NCBI GenBank assembly: GCA_027625915.1
Contig: JANTQA010000063.1
Coordinates: forward strand, 6,033,501-6,097,500
Direction of reading: 5' to 3'
Length of the DNA: 64,000 nt
DNA from: Anaeramoeba flamelloides
Lineage: Eukaryota; Metamonada; Anaeramoebidae
Shown here: positions 12,201 through 24,568 of the stretch, piece after piece
Position numbering within the stretch: position 1 is the first letter of the stretch
How the letters are laid out: each line of letters begins with the position of its first letter
Translations under genes and position numbers: made by a program
The notes under the pieces: model-generated
What the model saw: only the letters and a program-made list of their open reading frames with translations
Told to the model about the DNA's origin: nothing
Databases searched by the model: none

Positions 12201-14088
12201 TAAGATTTTTTTTGCTGTATAGTATAGAATGTACATTAATATAAATATTTACCCGTTATGCTAAATCCATCATTTTGTGGATATCTTTTCTTTTATTAAA
12301 AAGATTTTTTATTTGATAAAGAAAATTGTACAAATTAACTATTTTGAGTGTTTCCAATTTGGCAAAATAAAAATGATTATTTTTTGAATATATTTTTTTT
12401 TTTAAATATGATAAAATTGTCAAAAAATACCAATTCAATATATTAATTGAGTTCTTCATACAAGAAAAACATATATTAGTCGATTACTTTTCTTGAACAA
12501 AAAAATGATAAAAAAAGATAACAATTAATATTCAATATAAAAGAAACAAAAAAAAACAAAAATCCATCAAGATCAGATCATAAAATAATTACTTGGATTC
12601 TTTTTTTTTCGTTGAAAAATGTATCTCTCCTTAAAATTGACTCAAATAACGACTTAGGATATTATTTCGTATCTTGATCGATCTTAACTTCATATTATGT
12701 TTAGAAAATAAAATACTTTGGAGACAATTCTCAATATTGAAATTATGTATTTGGCTACACCAATCCCCCAAAAATACCCCCAATAAAAAATGTACTTTGA
12801 TATCTGTAACACTACACATAAATTTTCCTTTTTTAAAACTCTATTCAATGGTTAAACCATTAACCAATGCTCGAGAATGTATGTTTGGAATTTTTTTTAT
12901 CTTCTTTTTGTTATTCTTAGTTTCGTAAAGTAAAATTTTGGAGAAATTCAATGATAAAGATTAATATGCTTTTTATCATAGATCATTTAGATCTAATTGA
13001 CATATCCCTTTTTTCTTTTGAATTTGAACTCTTGAAGTTACAACTCTTTTTTTCAACAAATTATTCGATTGTTGAATACAGCATATTTTCTCAATTGATT
13101 TTTACTTGTTTATCTTTCTCTATTCATTTGGATTTTTTTATTATTGTGTGAAAAAAATATTTTTACTTTTCCTTTTTTATGGCACTGTTTAAACAAATGA
13201 ACGTATGTTGGTTTTAAATGTTTTTTTTTTTTTTGATTTATTTTTTTATTTAAATGTTTTCAATTGAGAATCGGAAACAAAAAGATCTTAAAAATGATTG
13301 AGTATTTTTTCAACAAATCACATTATTAAAAATGTTTAGTTCTAGAAAAACACTACTTTTCTCTGAAATCCCGAAATGAAGGGTAAACAATAAATAATTA
13401 TTCACAAAAAAATATTTATTTATGAAAAATTATTATTATTGAAAAAATGTTTCTTTGGCAAGCAAGTAACAATACCCTCTATTTTGTTATATTTATATAG
13501 AAAATTATATTTAACCTCTTCAAATAATCAGAAAAAAATAATTAGTAAGGTTTTTAAATTGAATTTTATTATATAAAATTGTATAAATAGAATTTTTTTT
13601 TATGATATAGGTAAAATTTTGAAATATTTAGATGTAGATATCTATTTTGAAAAATCATAGGTAACTTGGGAATCATTATTTATTAAAATATTCGAATAAA
13701 ATCTATACTCCTATCAGCCCCAATACGTTCAACTTTAATAATAAACAATTCGAAAATTATTAAAAAAACAAATTTAAATTCTAAAAAATTTAAATTTTAA
13801 TTTTTATTTCAAAGAAACTTACACAAGTGTAAATATGGAATGTTGTAAAAAATAGAGTTTTTTACAACATTATTATTCACACTTGTAGATTATTTTGATT
13901 TTTTATATTAACACAAAAAAAAAAATAAATAAATAAATAAAAATATTGATTTTTTGACGAAAAATAGTTAAAGAATTATTTTTATTATGAATAATCCAAA
14001 CGCAACATTAAGTTGCACAGCCAATATAAAAAATAAATTTAATTTTACGGATGAACAAACGAAATCAATTTACAATGATCAAGTCTGT
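12201..14088. other. Non-coding DNA downstream of the bromodomain gene
   Basis: A less AT-biased patch at 12631-12890 has open frames on both strands (62 aa minus, 84 aa plus), neither resembling a known family. A 64-bp hairpin lies at 13823-13886. The remainder is A/T runs. I see no supported gene. Confidence 0.4.
13823..13886. repeat. 64-bp imperfect hairpin
   Basis: ACAAGTGTAAATATGGAATG and the TTGTAAAAAA after it are mirrored after a 5-nt loop by a copy ending ACACTTGT. Stem mismatches lie around ATATGG/ATAAT. It looks like a minimal foldback MITE. No flanking duplication is clear. Confidence 0.6.
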
Positions 14089-15603
14089 CTAATCATCAAA
14101 TGCCCCAGATTTCTCGTTTTTTTCCATTTTTCTTTTCCATTTATTTGTCTTATCTTTGATCAGATGCAGTGTTTCATTATCCAGTTCATCAAACCCCATT
14201 TTAGCTACTCTCTGGGAATAATTGTTTGAAAAGGAAGGGAATTTATTTCTAATGATTTGGAAAAGTTTATACTTTCCTTTGTCGTCTAAACTTTCAATAT
14301 TTTGGCTTATTTTATATTTTTCTTCATATGAAAATGATCTTTTTGGATAATCTCTTTTATTTTCATTTCCTGTTCCCACACCCTTTTCATTTGGACCAAA
14401 ATTATTACTATTATTATTATTATTATTATTATTATCCATATCATTATCGTTGTCATACTCATTATCAGATTCATCAAAATATTCATTATTATTCTTATTG
14501 TTTTGCAACTGATTCATATTTTTCGAAATAATGTTAAATTTGTTTTCAATCTTTGGGAATGATATTGGTTGTGTTAAATTTGAATTTCTTTGGCTAATTT
14601 GGAAAGGTATTTGCATAGAAGTTAAAGGAGCAATACTGTAGGGGGACTTTGCGTAATACGGAGACAGCCCAAAGGGGAAATTGTTTTGTAACGTTAATTT
14701 CTTTGTCAAAGACTGATCAGCAAATCTATATTTCCTTTTACGTGTATTGTCCAGCTGAAGAGGCCCCCCTACAAAGGCTGAAACTAACCCTAAGAGATTA
14801 GACGACATTGCCTTTAGCCCAAGATCAGGGTTTCTCGAGATTCTGTCGTTTTCAAATGTTAAAATTTTGCTTCCTATATTGATATTGTCAGCTTTTTTTA
14901 GGTATTTTTCGATCTTTTCTTCGAGGTGGGTAATGCGTTTTTTATAATGATCCTTTGTATTTTGATATTGAGATTTTAATTCAGAGAGCTGGGCTGACAA
15001 TTCTTGACCATTAAGATTTCTTGATTCTTGGTTTTGTTGCTTTTCATTTTCATTTTCACTTTCACTTTCAGTTTCACCTTCACCTTCGTTTTCGTTTTCG
15101 TTTTTGTTTTCTCTTTTTCTTTCTGTATGTTTTTTTTTTTTTAATTTGGTGCTATTTTTTTTTTTAATGATTTCTTCCTCCTTCTTCTGTGGTTGGTTTG
15201 TACGTCTTTTAAGATTTTGGTTTTTTTCATTCCGTTTCTTTGCATAAAGAAGTAATTTTTTTTCAACTTGCATATACTGTTTTAAAAATGTTGTATGTAA
15301 AGACAATGCTTTCATATGAACAGGATGGGTTGGCTCATAATTGTAAGTTTTTGCATTGTCGATCATTAATTCAAAATCAGATACCAATTCTTCTTGATTA
15401 GAATACTTTTTCTTTCGGAGTTTCCTTTGGATGGTATGTAGATCCATTGGATTTTGAATGACTTCCGTGTAGTCTTGTAAATTTAATTCCTCCCAATCAA
15501 CAGGCTCGAGAAATGGTTCTGCGTCATCCTCTAATTTGATCTTTTCAATCAGCCGATACATTAACTTCATCCAGATTTCAGTTTTTTTTTTCCTTTTTGA
15601 CAT
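14089..15603 (-). CDS. Bromodomain protein with C-terminal NET-like domain (BET-related)
   Basis: The 504-aa single-exon protein has a bromodomain at about residues 10-115: the ZA-loop shelf EPVDWEEL, QNPMDLHTIQRKL and the acetyl-lysine-binding Asn88 in AKTYNYEP. A basic linker with Glu/Asn-Lys repeats follows, then a predicted coiled coil (KKRITHLEEKIEKYLKKA), an Asn-rich run (AAT codons at about 14408-14440) and a C-terminal domain of about 70 residues. That domain begins FSYEEKYKISQNIESL and contains DELDNETLHLI, which resembles the NET domain of BET proteins. BET proteins bind acetylated histones and recruit transcription machinery; the NET domain binds partner peptides. Most animal BETs carry two bromodomains, and this one has one, as in plant GTE proteins. 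The stop is TAG. The start is the first Met of the frame. Confidence 0.9.
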   Translation of the reverse strand: MSKRKKKTEIWMKLMYRLIEKIKLEDDAEPFLEPVDWEELNLQDYTEVIQNPMDLHTIQRKLRKKKYSNQEELVSDFELMIDNAKTYNYEPTHPVHMKALSLHTTFLKQYMQVEKKLLLYAKKRNEKNQNLKRRTNQPQKKEEEIIKKKNSTKLKKKKHTERKRENKNENENEGEGETESESENENEKQQNQESRNLNGQELSAQLSELKSQYQNTKDHYKKRITHLEEKIEKYLKKADNINIGSKILTFENDRISRNPDLGLKAMSSNLLGLVSAFVGGPLQLDNTRKRKYRFADQSLTKKLTLQNNFPFGLSPYYAKSPYSIAPLTSMQIPFQISQRNSNLTQPISFPKIENKFNIISKNMNQLQNNKNNNEYFDESDNEYDNDNDMDNNNNNNNNSNNFGPNEKGVGTGNENKRDYPKRSFSYEEKYKISQNIESLDDKGKYKLFQIIRNKFPSFSNNYSQRVAKMGFDELDNETLHLIKDKTNKWKRKMEKNEKSGAFDD

Positions 15604-15944
15604 CCGGTTGTTGATTTTTCAAGCGGAAAAGTAAAAAATGATTTTATTTTTTCAAGAATTTGAATTATTCAAAACGAAAAAGACTTTAAAATCAAGTTGA
15701 AAGACTTCTAATTACTGTGTTTATTTACTCTTTGAATAATAAGACATCAATATATTCACTTCAAATTTCAGACTTTTATAAAATATAGGATTGAACAAAA
15801 TACCGTATCTTTTAAAAATACTAGACAAGATTTTTAATTGTGAATATCAGTAAAATCTTGTGTAATTTCTTTTATTTGAAATCAAATCCTTTTTATAAAT
15901 CAGCAACTTTTGAATGAACTAAACAATAAAGTTCCCTAAAGTTC

Positions 15945-16260
15945 ATTAAAGTGGTTGGTCTCAAGATTACTCAAGTAATAGTTTGATAACATAAGTAGAT
16001 CTATTTTTTTTGAAAAAGAATTGAGTTTTATGGGGATTTATTAGAGTTTGGAAAAAGATAATTTTTATTCTTGTTTTTTGGATTGATTGAATAATGTTTT
16101 AAACAAGTGTAATCATATTAATCATCATTCTAATAATTGGGTGAGTTTTCAGTTTAGGACTTTGATTCTTAAATAGAAGAAATTATTCAACAATTAGATA
16201 ATAATATTTGGAATATTAAAAATTAAAAAGTATTTCCTGGATTTTTTTGATTTTAGGCAT
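15945..16260 (+). repeat. Diverged direct repeat J, copy 1
   Basis: It aligns with 28880-29195. The best shared blocks are TTTTTATTCTTGTTTTTTG, CATTCTAATAA(T/G)TGGGT(G/A)AG and TTCTTAAATA(G/A)AAG. It is non-coding and the family is unknown. Confidence 0.55.
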
Positions 16261-17814
16261 TTTTTTCAAGACTATAAGTATATTTTTTTTGAGCACTTCG
16301 CTATTAATATTTAATTTAAATGTATATATTATAGAGAGAGCCATATTCTTTGATCGATTTTGTCACATTTTAAGATTTAACTTTCTAGTACTTTTGAAAA
16401 TCCAATATTTAATGAAAATTTACTCTTTTTTATATAATTCTGAAATGATTTGTTTTGTTTACCCATCTTTAAAATTAAAGTATAATATTTTTTAGGTTGA
16501 AAGGGGAAATTTGTATAAAAACACCATTGAAAGACTTTCAAAATTTTCAGTGAAATTCCCCCCTCCCAGAATTTCTTTAAAAAAAAAAATGGGCAAATTT
16601 TCCAAATTCAAAACAATCTTTAAAATTTTACACTTTTTTAAGAAATCCAACCAGAATTTAATATTAAAATTTCATTCTTGTTTTCAAATATATAAACAAA
16701 AATAAAATACTATGGGTGTTATAAATATACCTAGCAGCGATTTTTATTAGTTTTAAATGTTTATAATTTAAATTGTACTCAAATATCTCTAAAAACCTTT
16801 TTTTTTTGGAAATTTTCCAAGATGTATTAATATTTTTTTTTTGTTTGTAGAAGTTTTTAAATTCTAAATTAATCTTTTTTTTTTGAAAATTTCATCAAAA
16901 TGAAAATACTTTTTGAGAAACCAAATTAAATAACACAATAAACCAACACCCTCAAGTGTGAGAATTTAGTCCTGGAGATATTACAATTTTTACTAATTAT
17001 CATTTTTTTTTAATTATTTATAAGTAGCTTTCGATATATTCTTAGATCAATTACAATTGACATGTAAACTAATAAAAATGGTCAAACATATAAATTGAAA
17101 TTAACAAATTTCATATATTTTCTTTGTGATTACTTCAAGAAATAAAAAAAATAAAAAAAAAAAAAACTTGGAAGAAAAAGAAAATGAACAGAAAACTGTT
17201 TCCCATTTATTATTCAAACAAAAATATTTTTTGATAACATATAGAATCTTACCTTTAAGTTCGAAAAAAAATAATCTTAGTGGGATTTTTTATATTAAAT
17301 TATCTTTAAAATTTTTAAAAAAGTTACTCTATTTGTTTACTTTATGTTGACACGTTTTATATAGATTATAAAGTACCTTTTTAGTAATATACAGAACACA
17401 TAATAAATATTTATTATTAACAAAGTTGGATTTGAGTTAAAAATAATAAAGTTAATGAATTACAAGTAGTGAAATATCGATAACTTTTTTAAATAAAAAT
17501 AAAAAATACTAAATCGTCGCAGAGCCTGAAAATGATAATAAAGTTAATTTTTTTTTTATTCACCAAATAATTAAGGATTTATATGCTAAATAAATTATTC
17601 ATGCACAAAAAATACTTTCCATTGATTTTTTAAAAGATTATTCAGATCTTATATAACAAATTTACATTAAATATTTTTGAAAGAATGGTATTGATAACTT
17701 TTTTTATTTTTTGTTTAGCTAGAAAACTTTCCTTTTGTAAGTCTTAAAAAAATATGTATTTCAAGATATTTTTCCAAATTAAATTATTTATTTTACAATT
17801 CGTCTAGTAATATA

Positions 17815-17965
17815 TAAACACCAAGTTTGTCAAAATAACCTACGGTTAGAACCAAAACCCCACGTTTCAAATAAAATCCATACTTTTCTTCTTCTTTTTC
17901 CATTAAAATATCCAATCCACTATTCAATAATAACCCAAGTTCTAATCAATTTTCAATTAAAAATT
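17815..17965 (+). repeat. Dispersed repeat F, partial copy
   Basis: It shares the series CTTCTT...CATTAAAATATCCAATCC...CAATAATA...AGTTCTAATCAATTTT with copies at 27.4, 61.4, 63.3 and 63.6 kb. It is non-coding and strongly diverged. Confidence 0.5.
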
Positions 17966-19315
17966 ATTTTTATTTTTATAATAATTAAATTATGAACGCA
18001 ATATGTGAATATTTTTGAGATTTTTATGAATAATTTGTTGTTTTTTAAAGATAAAAAAATTATTTCAAAAAGTATATCTATTTTTTGAGAAAATTTTAAC
18101 TGTGGAATTTTCATTTTTAGAATTTAATTTTTATTTTTTTTTCTTAGAACTTTGAGAAATCATACTCATATTTGATTTAAGTTTAATTTTCGGTTTTTTT
18201 GATTTTAATATATATAAGCCAACTTGAAAGAATCTGAAAATAGGCTTTTTTAAATTAAGTAACAATTAACCAAATCTTCATGGGTTTATGTAATACAATC
18301 ACAACGGAGTCAAATTCAATTTTTTTGGCAGTGGGCCAATAATATTCTTGATTAGTACTTTGTATTTCTTAAATATTTACCATTGAATAAAAAAAAAAAA
18401 AAAAAAAATCAAAACTTTTTTTCTCTCTACGGATACCTTCAAAAAAAACTAAAAAAATTTTATTTCAATTTCCCTTTTTTCAAAGATTTTATAATCGCTT
18501 TGAACGAAGATTTTTTTGGTTTAAAATCAAAGAAAGTTTGAAAAATCAATGATTTTGAAAAATTTTTCTTTAAAAGAAGGGTTTAAGGAAATTGAGTTTT
18601 CAAAATTTAGTTAAATGGAAATTGAAAGAAATAGTTTTTTGTATTGTTTTTGAATTTATCAGTATAACAGATCACAAAGACCTTAATCAAAAAGAAAGGA
18701 TGAAATTATAAGAATAAACTCTATTTCACTCAAATTCCAATCCTAAAGTGAAAAATTCAATTATTTATAAAAATCAACTTTTACTAATAAAATCTGTTAA
18801 ATGTTTGAAAACTTTGTACTATATTTGAATTTCTTAAAAATTTATAAACCATAAAAATGAGTGATGTATTTTATTGGTTTAAATGTTAATAAACTGGATA
18901 AAATTGCTTTGATCTTAAAAATAATCTTTGTCAAAAGCTTTTTTCAAAGTACAAGTTATAAAATATCCATAAATTAAAATTGAACCAAAAATTTACAAAC
19001 TTTTTTTGAATTTATGAGTCAAACACTAAACTATCATACAAAAAATTAGGAACTTCAGATTAAAGTTGCTCTTCATAAAAAAAATTGATTGAATAAATAT
19101 AAGAAAATATTTTTGATTTTTCTCTGGTTGAAAACTTGATCATTAACAAAATCCTAATTATTCGTCAAACAAAACTTTCGTAAATACTTAAGAGACTTAT
19201 AATCTCAGATTTTTTCTTTAATGTTGTTCTAAACTTGAAGAATTTATAAATGATACTGTTCACACCCCCTTAATTCATTTTTTTCATTTTAAATCTTCAA
19301 AAATTGTTTTTTTAA

Positions 19316-19819
19316 ATGCCAAACAAAAGAATTACACACAGACGCAAACACGCATACAACACAAACAGAAATAGAGTACGTGTTGTCAAAACCCCAGGTG
19401 GTAGACTTACTGGTCATTATATCCTTAAACGTGGAAAGGTTCCAGTTTGTGACGAAACAGGTGAAAAACTTAGAGGTGTACTCATTACTATTTTGTTACT
19501 TTTTTTTTTTTGTTTATTAAAAGAGAAGCTTTGTTTTTGTGAATAAAAATAAATTTTTTTTTATTCTTTCTTTTTGCTTTTTTTTTTTTTTTTTTTTCTT
19601 TTTCTTTTTGTATTCCTCTTTTATTTTCTTTAAACACAAAAGATCAAATCTTATAGACCAATTGAACGTTCAAGAGCAAAAAGAAGAACAAAAACTGTTT
19701 CAAGAGCCTATGGCGGATGCAAGTCAGCCAATTGTGTTAAGGATCGAATTATCAGAGCATTTCTCAGAGAAGAACAACGAATTGTTAAAAGGGTATTGAA
19801 AGCACAACAAAAAAAATAA
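19316..19819 (+). CDS. RPL34: 60S ribosomal protein eL34, two exons
   Basis: Exon 1 is 19316-19477 (54 aa) and exon 2 is 19643-19819 (58 aa plus stop), giving 112 aa. The 165-nt intron is GTACTC...AAAAG in phase 0. Family landmarks are [49 protein letters not shown] and the terminal VLKAQQKK. The protein belongs to the large ribosomal subunit. Typical eukaryotic eL34 has two CxxC pairs. Here the first pair is reduced to C45-D-E-T48 and the second to S82-x-x-C85 with an extra C80, so the zinc site is probably lost. Length is close to the usual 110-120 aa. The long T run at 19569-19597 lies in the intron. Confidence 0.97.
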
Positions 19820-21908
19820 ACAAACAAACCAATCTTTTTTTATTTTAATATTCCCAAGCCGTTTTTTTTTTTTTTTTTTTGTTGAAACCATACTTTTCAT
19901 TTATGTTATAGTTTGGTTTTTAAAATTACAACAAATTCTTTATATAGATCAAAAAAACATAAAAGCTTTCTCTCGAGATCACAATTTTAATAAGGGAGAG
20001 ACTTAAAACAAAAAAATTTAATAAAGCACAACTTTTTCCAAAAAAAAAAACAACTTTTATCATTTTTTTTGAACACTTAATGTTTGATCTCTTCTTATTT
20101 TTAAGAAAACTGTTTTCCAAAATATTTGCTCTGTCTGATTATCTTTTGTTGATTCTTTAAAATACTGATGTTTTTGAAATCAACCCCATCTTATTTTTGT
20201 TCTATCTATTACATGTTTTTTTGAATTTACTTGTTTGTTTGAAGTGAAAATTCATAATGTCTTGGCCAGGTAAAGAAAATAATTTGTTAGATATTTTGAT
20301 GGAAAATAATACTTATTTAAATCTGATAAATCTCTTTATTTGAGAAAATTATTCAAACAAGATCAAAAAGGTTATAAAAATAAATACTTATCACTTACTT
20401 CTTTTTTCATGTTATTAAAATTGACTATTCGTAAAGGTTATTGACGAAAATATTTCTATTTGAGGATTTTCAGAGCTCGCCAAAATGTGTAAAAATCAAA
20501 ATTAACACCAAAAAATGTAAACAATACACTGGAGCAAGTTCGATTTTTCTGGAAATTCTTTAATAATGAATCGAATTTTTTTAAAAATTTGATATTTGAT
20601 TTTGTAAGACAAAATGTTAGTAGAATTATAATAATAAAAATTTCAGATCTATCAAATTGTTGAAATATTAATTACGGGATCAGTCTTCTACGACAACAAG
20701 GCAAAATTTTAAAATAGTTTATTGGTGGTATTCTCTACTTATAAATTTTGTATATGCCAAGTGTCAAAAAATTCGGATCGACTAAGAAAGCCATAAAAGA
20801 AAAGTAGTTTAGTGAGATCAATTTGTTTTTTTCGTTTTTTCTGAAAAAGAAAACTATTAAATTCATTTTATTTCTCACAATTTAACAAGTTTTTACCCCG
20901 TTTATTGCCATTTTGATCATTATTATACAACAACAAGTCTTTGTTACCAGTTTTATTAATATATGGATTGTTTTTTCAATTTTAAGAAAAAACTTTTAGT
21001 TCACCAAAAAAATGATATATTCAACAGATTAAAAAATCATTATATTTTTTTAAGAAGAGTAGTTATAATAATTAAAGTTTTAAAGTCATTTAAAAATATT
21101 ACCCCAAAATTTTGTTTTTGTTTTAAGATGTAATTTGGTATTTCAAAATAAAATTGTCTTGAAGATATTTGGGAATTTTGTAATTTTAGACTCAAAATTC
21201 AAAATCAATTTTTTTATTCTAACAAAAATGATTTGAATTGTAATAAGGATTCTTGAGAATAGGAACAAACAATTTCTTTAAAATTTTTTTCAAAATTTAA
21301 AATGTTTTTACCAATTTTGTTTCATTTTTTGAAAACGAGTAAACAATTTTTTTAAACCTTTATAGAAAAAAATTTTTTGCATAATAGATCTCAATTTAAT
21401 TGATAAATAGTAGTTATGCTTCAACCAAATATTCATTTATTGAACCACCTATACCACAATTAGTTTTATTGTCTAAGATTTGAATTGAAATATTAATCAA
21501 AGAAAAATTAAATAAATAAAAAATTTGCTTTCGAATCAAGACTTTCCAACATAAAACGAAAAATTTGTTTTACCATTTTCAAGAATTAACTTAATTTTTA
21601 AACCAAATAATAGGTACCTTTTTTTGTTTTATATTAAAAGCATCCAAATTTTTGAATTCAAAAAAGATACTAAAATCAATAAATTGTTTAAATGTGGTTA
21701 AATCATCCATTTCATAAGTCGAAACATACATTATAAAAAAAAATTATGAAGATCTTTACATGGTTTCATTTTATTTTCAAAAATTAATGCTCCCTTAAAG
21801 GGTTTTTATTGTAAAAATAACCCAAGTCACCAATATCAAAAAAAAATCCAATTACTTTTATTTCTTTTTCATCTCAAACAATTCATATTAATATAATAAG
21901 TTCATTTT
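19820..21908. other. Non-coding DNA downstream of eL34
   Basis: No supported gene. An ATG at 20257 begins a very short frame ending in a GTAAAG donor (noted among the rejected items). Otherwise the stretch is AT-rich with no repeat matched elsewhere. Confidence 0.4.
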
Positions 21909-21912
21909 GTAA

Positions 21913-22318
21913 TACCCATGTGCAAAAAGTGATGTCTTAATATTTTAAGTTTTTTTTAATAAATTTGTCATTTTTCCGAAAACTATAAAACTTTTCCTAT
22001 GAAACCTGGGGGGGGGGGTTCAGTGGACTTGGGGATTCTAAGAGTAAAAAATTTAATTTAATAATTGAATAAAAATGTTTAGGGTTGAAACAGAAATTCA
22101 AAAATCCAAAATAATTTTAAGAAATCAAAACACAAATATAACACCAATGATTTTTATTTTTTCATTGAATGTTTTTTTTACTATTGAAAACCTCGGGTTT
22201 GAGAAAAAGAAACCTTCCCCGTTGTGGCGTATAGGACAAGTTTTTTAGTTTTCGGAAAAATGACAAATTTATTAAAAAAAACTTAAAATATTAAGACATC
22301 ACTTTTTGCACATGGGTA
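21913..22318. mobile_element. Young 406-bp MITE with 73-bp identical terminal inverted repeats
   Basis: The left end starts TACCCATGTGCAAAAAGTG and the right end is its exact inverse for 73 bp, or about 81 bp with one mismatch. GTAA flanks both sides (21909-21912 and 22319-22322), consistent with a 4-bp target duplication. The centre is non-coding and holds a run of nine or more G near 22009-22018, exceptional in this DNA. The identity of the arms indicates a recent insertion. The superfamily is not assigned. Confidence 0.88.
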
Positions 22319-22322
22319 GTAA

Positions 22323-23071
22323 AGATCATTTTGGGTATTTTATTTTGCTAAAATTCAATTTTTTAATTTATTTGTCAAATAAAAAACTTATTCTATAATC
22401 ATAGTAATTTTTAACCAATAAAAAATCAAAAGAAAAAGGAATTTTCAAAAGAGAAAGCAAATAAAATTAATCTCCAAAAATCAGAATCAGTAATAATATT
22501 TAACAATTCATAGTTTAAATATTACTTTAGTTATAGAATATTACAAAGATAAGAGAAATTATTCCCAATAAAGAAATACTAAAAATTGAAAATAAAAATC
22601 AACAATTTTTGACTTAAAAAAACAGTCAATACTCCCCAAATCAGCACATCCCATACAGGAGAAGAAACTCTTTATTAACGTTATTCTCCTGAGAAATTAC
22701 CCAATAAGTTTCAAACAGACAAAAAATAAATCTAAATTTTTTATTGATTCCTTTTACTTCAAATTGTAAAAAAAAAAAAAAAAAAAAAAGTAACAAAACT
22801 TATTGCATAATTGTAGTTATAATGTAAATCATCTAAGAATTTGTTGATCTCTTATTATACGTTGATTATTTTAATAATCTTTTCAAATAATCTTGACATG
22901 TATTCTTATGTTTATGGAAAGAATAAATTAAAAATGAATATTGCAGGTTCTACCGCATTCATTCTAATCTTAGAAATACTTGTAGGCATCAATCATTTAT
23001 TATGTTACTGTTCATTCTATAAGTAAAATAGAATAATTTGGATTAAATTACACATTTAAATAAAAATAATA
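22323..23071. other. AT-rich non-coding DNA between two MITEs
   Basis: A slightly richer patch at 22630-22710 contains an inverted ACAGGAGAA / TTCTCCTG pair. No gene is supported. Confidence 0.35.
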
Positions 23072-23271
23072 CAGTCAGTTCCACTATTAAGGCACAAACT
23101 TTCAACGAAATTTAAGGCAAAATAAAAATCTCAAATTAAGGTACAAAATATAAAATTTTAATAAAATTAATTGTGTAACAAAAAATTCTAAAAATTGTAC
23201 CTTAATTTTTGAAATTTTTTTGTGCCTTAAATTTCCCTTGAAAGTTTGTACCTTAAAAGTGGAACTGACTG
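23072..23271. mobile_element. Tc1/mariner-type MITE, copy 1 (200 bp)
   Basis: The ends are CAGTCAGTTCCACTATTAAG and the inverse of CAGTCAGTTCCACTTTTAAG, immediately flanked by TA on both sides (23070-23071, 23272-23273). A CAGT-type terminus with TA duplication is the Tc1/mariner signature. Similarity between arms extends about 50 bp. It has no coding capacity. A sister copy lies at 29910. Confidence 0.85.
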
Positions 23272-23273
23272 TA

Positions 23274-24054
23274 ATAAAAGACAAGAATAAATTATTTAAT
23301 ATAATTCATAATAAAGACTAATTATTTATATGTTATTGGTTAATTATGAAGAAAAAATATGATTCTTTATTGAAATCTCTAAATAAAATTTTAAAAATTG
23401 GGAATGTTTTACATATTACTATAGAGTAACCTTGAGTGCCAATGTTTTTTTTTTTTTAATTTTAAAATTAAAAAAAAAAACCCAACGATGGTTTATTTAA
23501 AGTTATCTAGTTTATTATGAAAATCAATTGATTTTCGAAATAGACAGAAAACACAAAAAAAAGCTATCAATTGTTTTCTAGAAGTTAAAATAAAAAATTA
23601 AAATCTTCATTTTTACATTATTATCTAGAACTCAGAAAAAATAACTGTTTTTTTTTTTTTTTTTTCCTTTAAATTTTGATTCAAAACCCAATTAATTTTT
23701 GAAACAAATACAAAAAACTAAAAAAAAAAAACCTATGCACTCCCAGAAACTCAAAAATTATATAAAAAATACAATAATTTCCAATTTTGATATTTTATCA
23801 CAAGTCAAAAAGACAATTTCGAATTTTTTAATAAATGGAAATCCACAAAATCACTCCCAGTGGCAATATAAAATCTCTACAAAATAACCACATTTTCAAT
23901 TTAATCCTTTTACTATGGAAAAAAAGTGATTTGTTCAAGATTGAAGAAATTTATTATTGTTGAAAATAAAATTAATTAAAAAAAAAAAGATTGTTATATT
24001 TCGTGTTTTATAAAATTTGAATTTTCATTATTGAAATCCTTTGAATATTATTTG
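23274..24054. other. AT-rich non-coding DNA
   Basis: Homopolymer A and T runs (23446-23481, 23647-23665). No gene or matched repeat. Confidence 0.35.
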
Positions 24055-24568
24055 TAAACTAAATTTCATAATAAATGGCCCATTTTGCATTTGAATAATG
24101 AATTGCTTTTGTATCGTTTTGAAGTTTTTCCTCTCACAATGAAAAGTTTGCAAATAAATCATTTTTTCTCTTTTTTATTTTTTCAACAGTGTTTTGTTAA
24201 AATGGAAAATGAAAAATAAAAATTTGAAAGAAGTAACCCATGAATTAATGAAAAATTTGATTTCAAATATGAAAAAGAGATTATATTTAGTTATTCAAAT
24301 GGAAGGAGAATCAATAAAGGGTTTTTTTAATTTTTTAAATTTTCTATTTTTTATGTAATGCTTCTTTCAAAATAAATGTCCCAATTTTTTTTAACAGTTT
24401 TTTTTATTTTTCTTTCTTTTATTTTTAGACAAAATATAAATATATCTTGAGTATAGTATTATTTATTAAAATCTAAATTTTTATATTATAATAGATAACT
24501 TCAATTATTAAAAATATTTTTATTTATAATTTGATTTTTAATGGGAAATTATTATGAAAGATAGTTTA
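24055..24568 (+). mobile_element. MITE family A, copy 1 (about 514 bp)
   Basis: It starts TAAACTAAATTTCATAATAA and ends with a degenerate inverse finishing AGTTTA. An inverted near-full copy lies at 28004-28519 and a short internally deleted copy at 31741-31941. Shared internal blocks include TGTAATGCTTCTTTCAAAAT and AAAACACTG/CAGTGTTTT. It is non-coding. Confidence 0.8.

Larger units (their letters stand above)
15604..19315. other. Intergenic DNA between bromodomain gene and eL34
   Basis: This is the divergent spacer of 3.7 kb. It holds one copy of a diverged direct repeat (about 15945-16260, matching 28880-29195) and a copy of dispersed repeat F at about 17815-17965. Open frames at 16247-16705 and 17126-17350 are F/K/I-rich and unconvincing. 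The last 100 bp presumably include the eL34 promoter. Confidence 0.45.

Noticed and set aside
20257-20275. First exon MSWPG with a GTAAAG donor, as in potato-inhibitor-I type protease inhibitors
   Set aside because: No following exon with the family's conserved DxRxDRVR region was found downstream.
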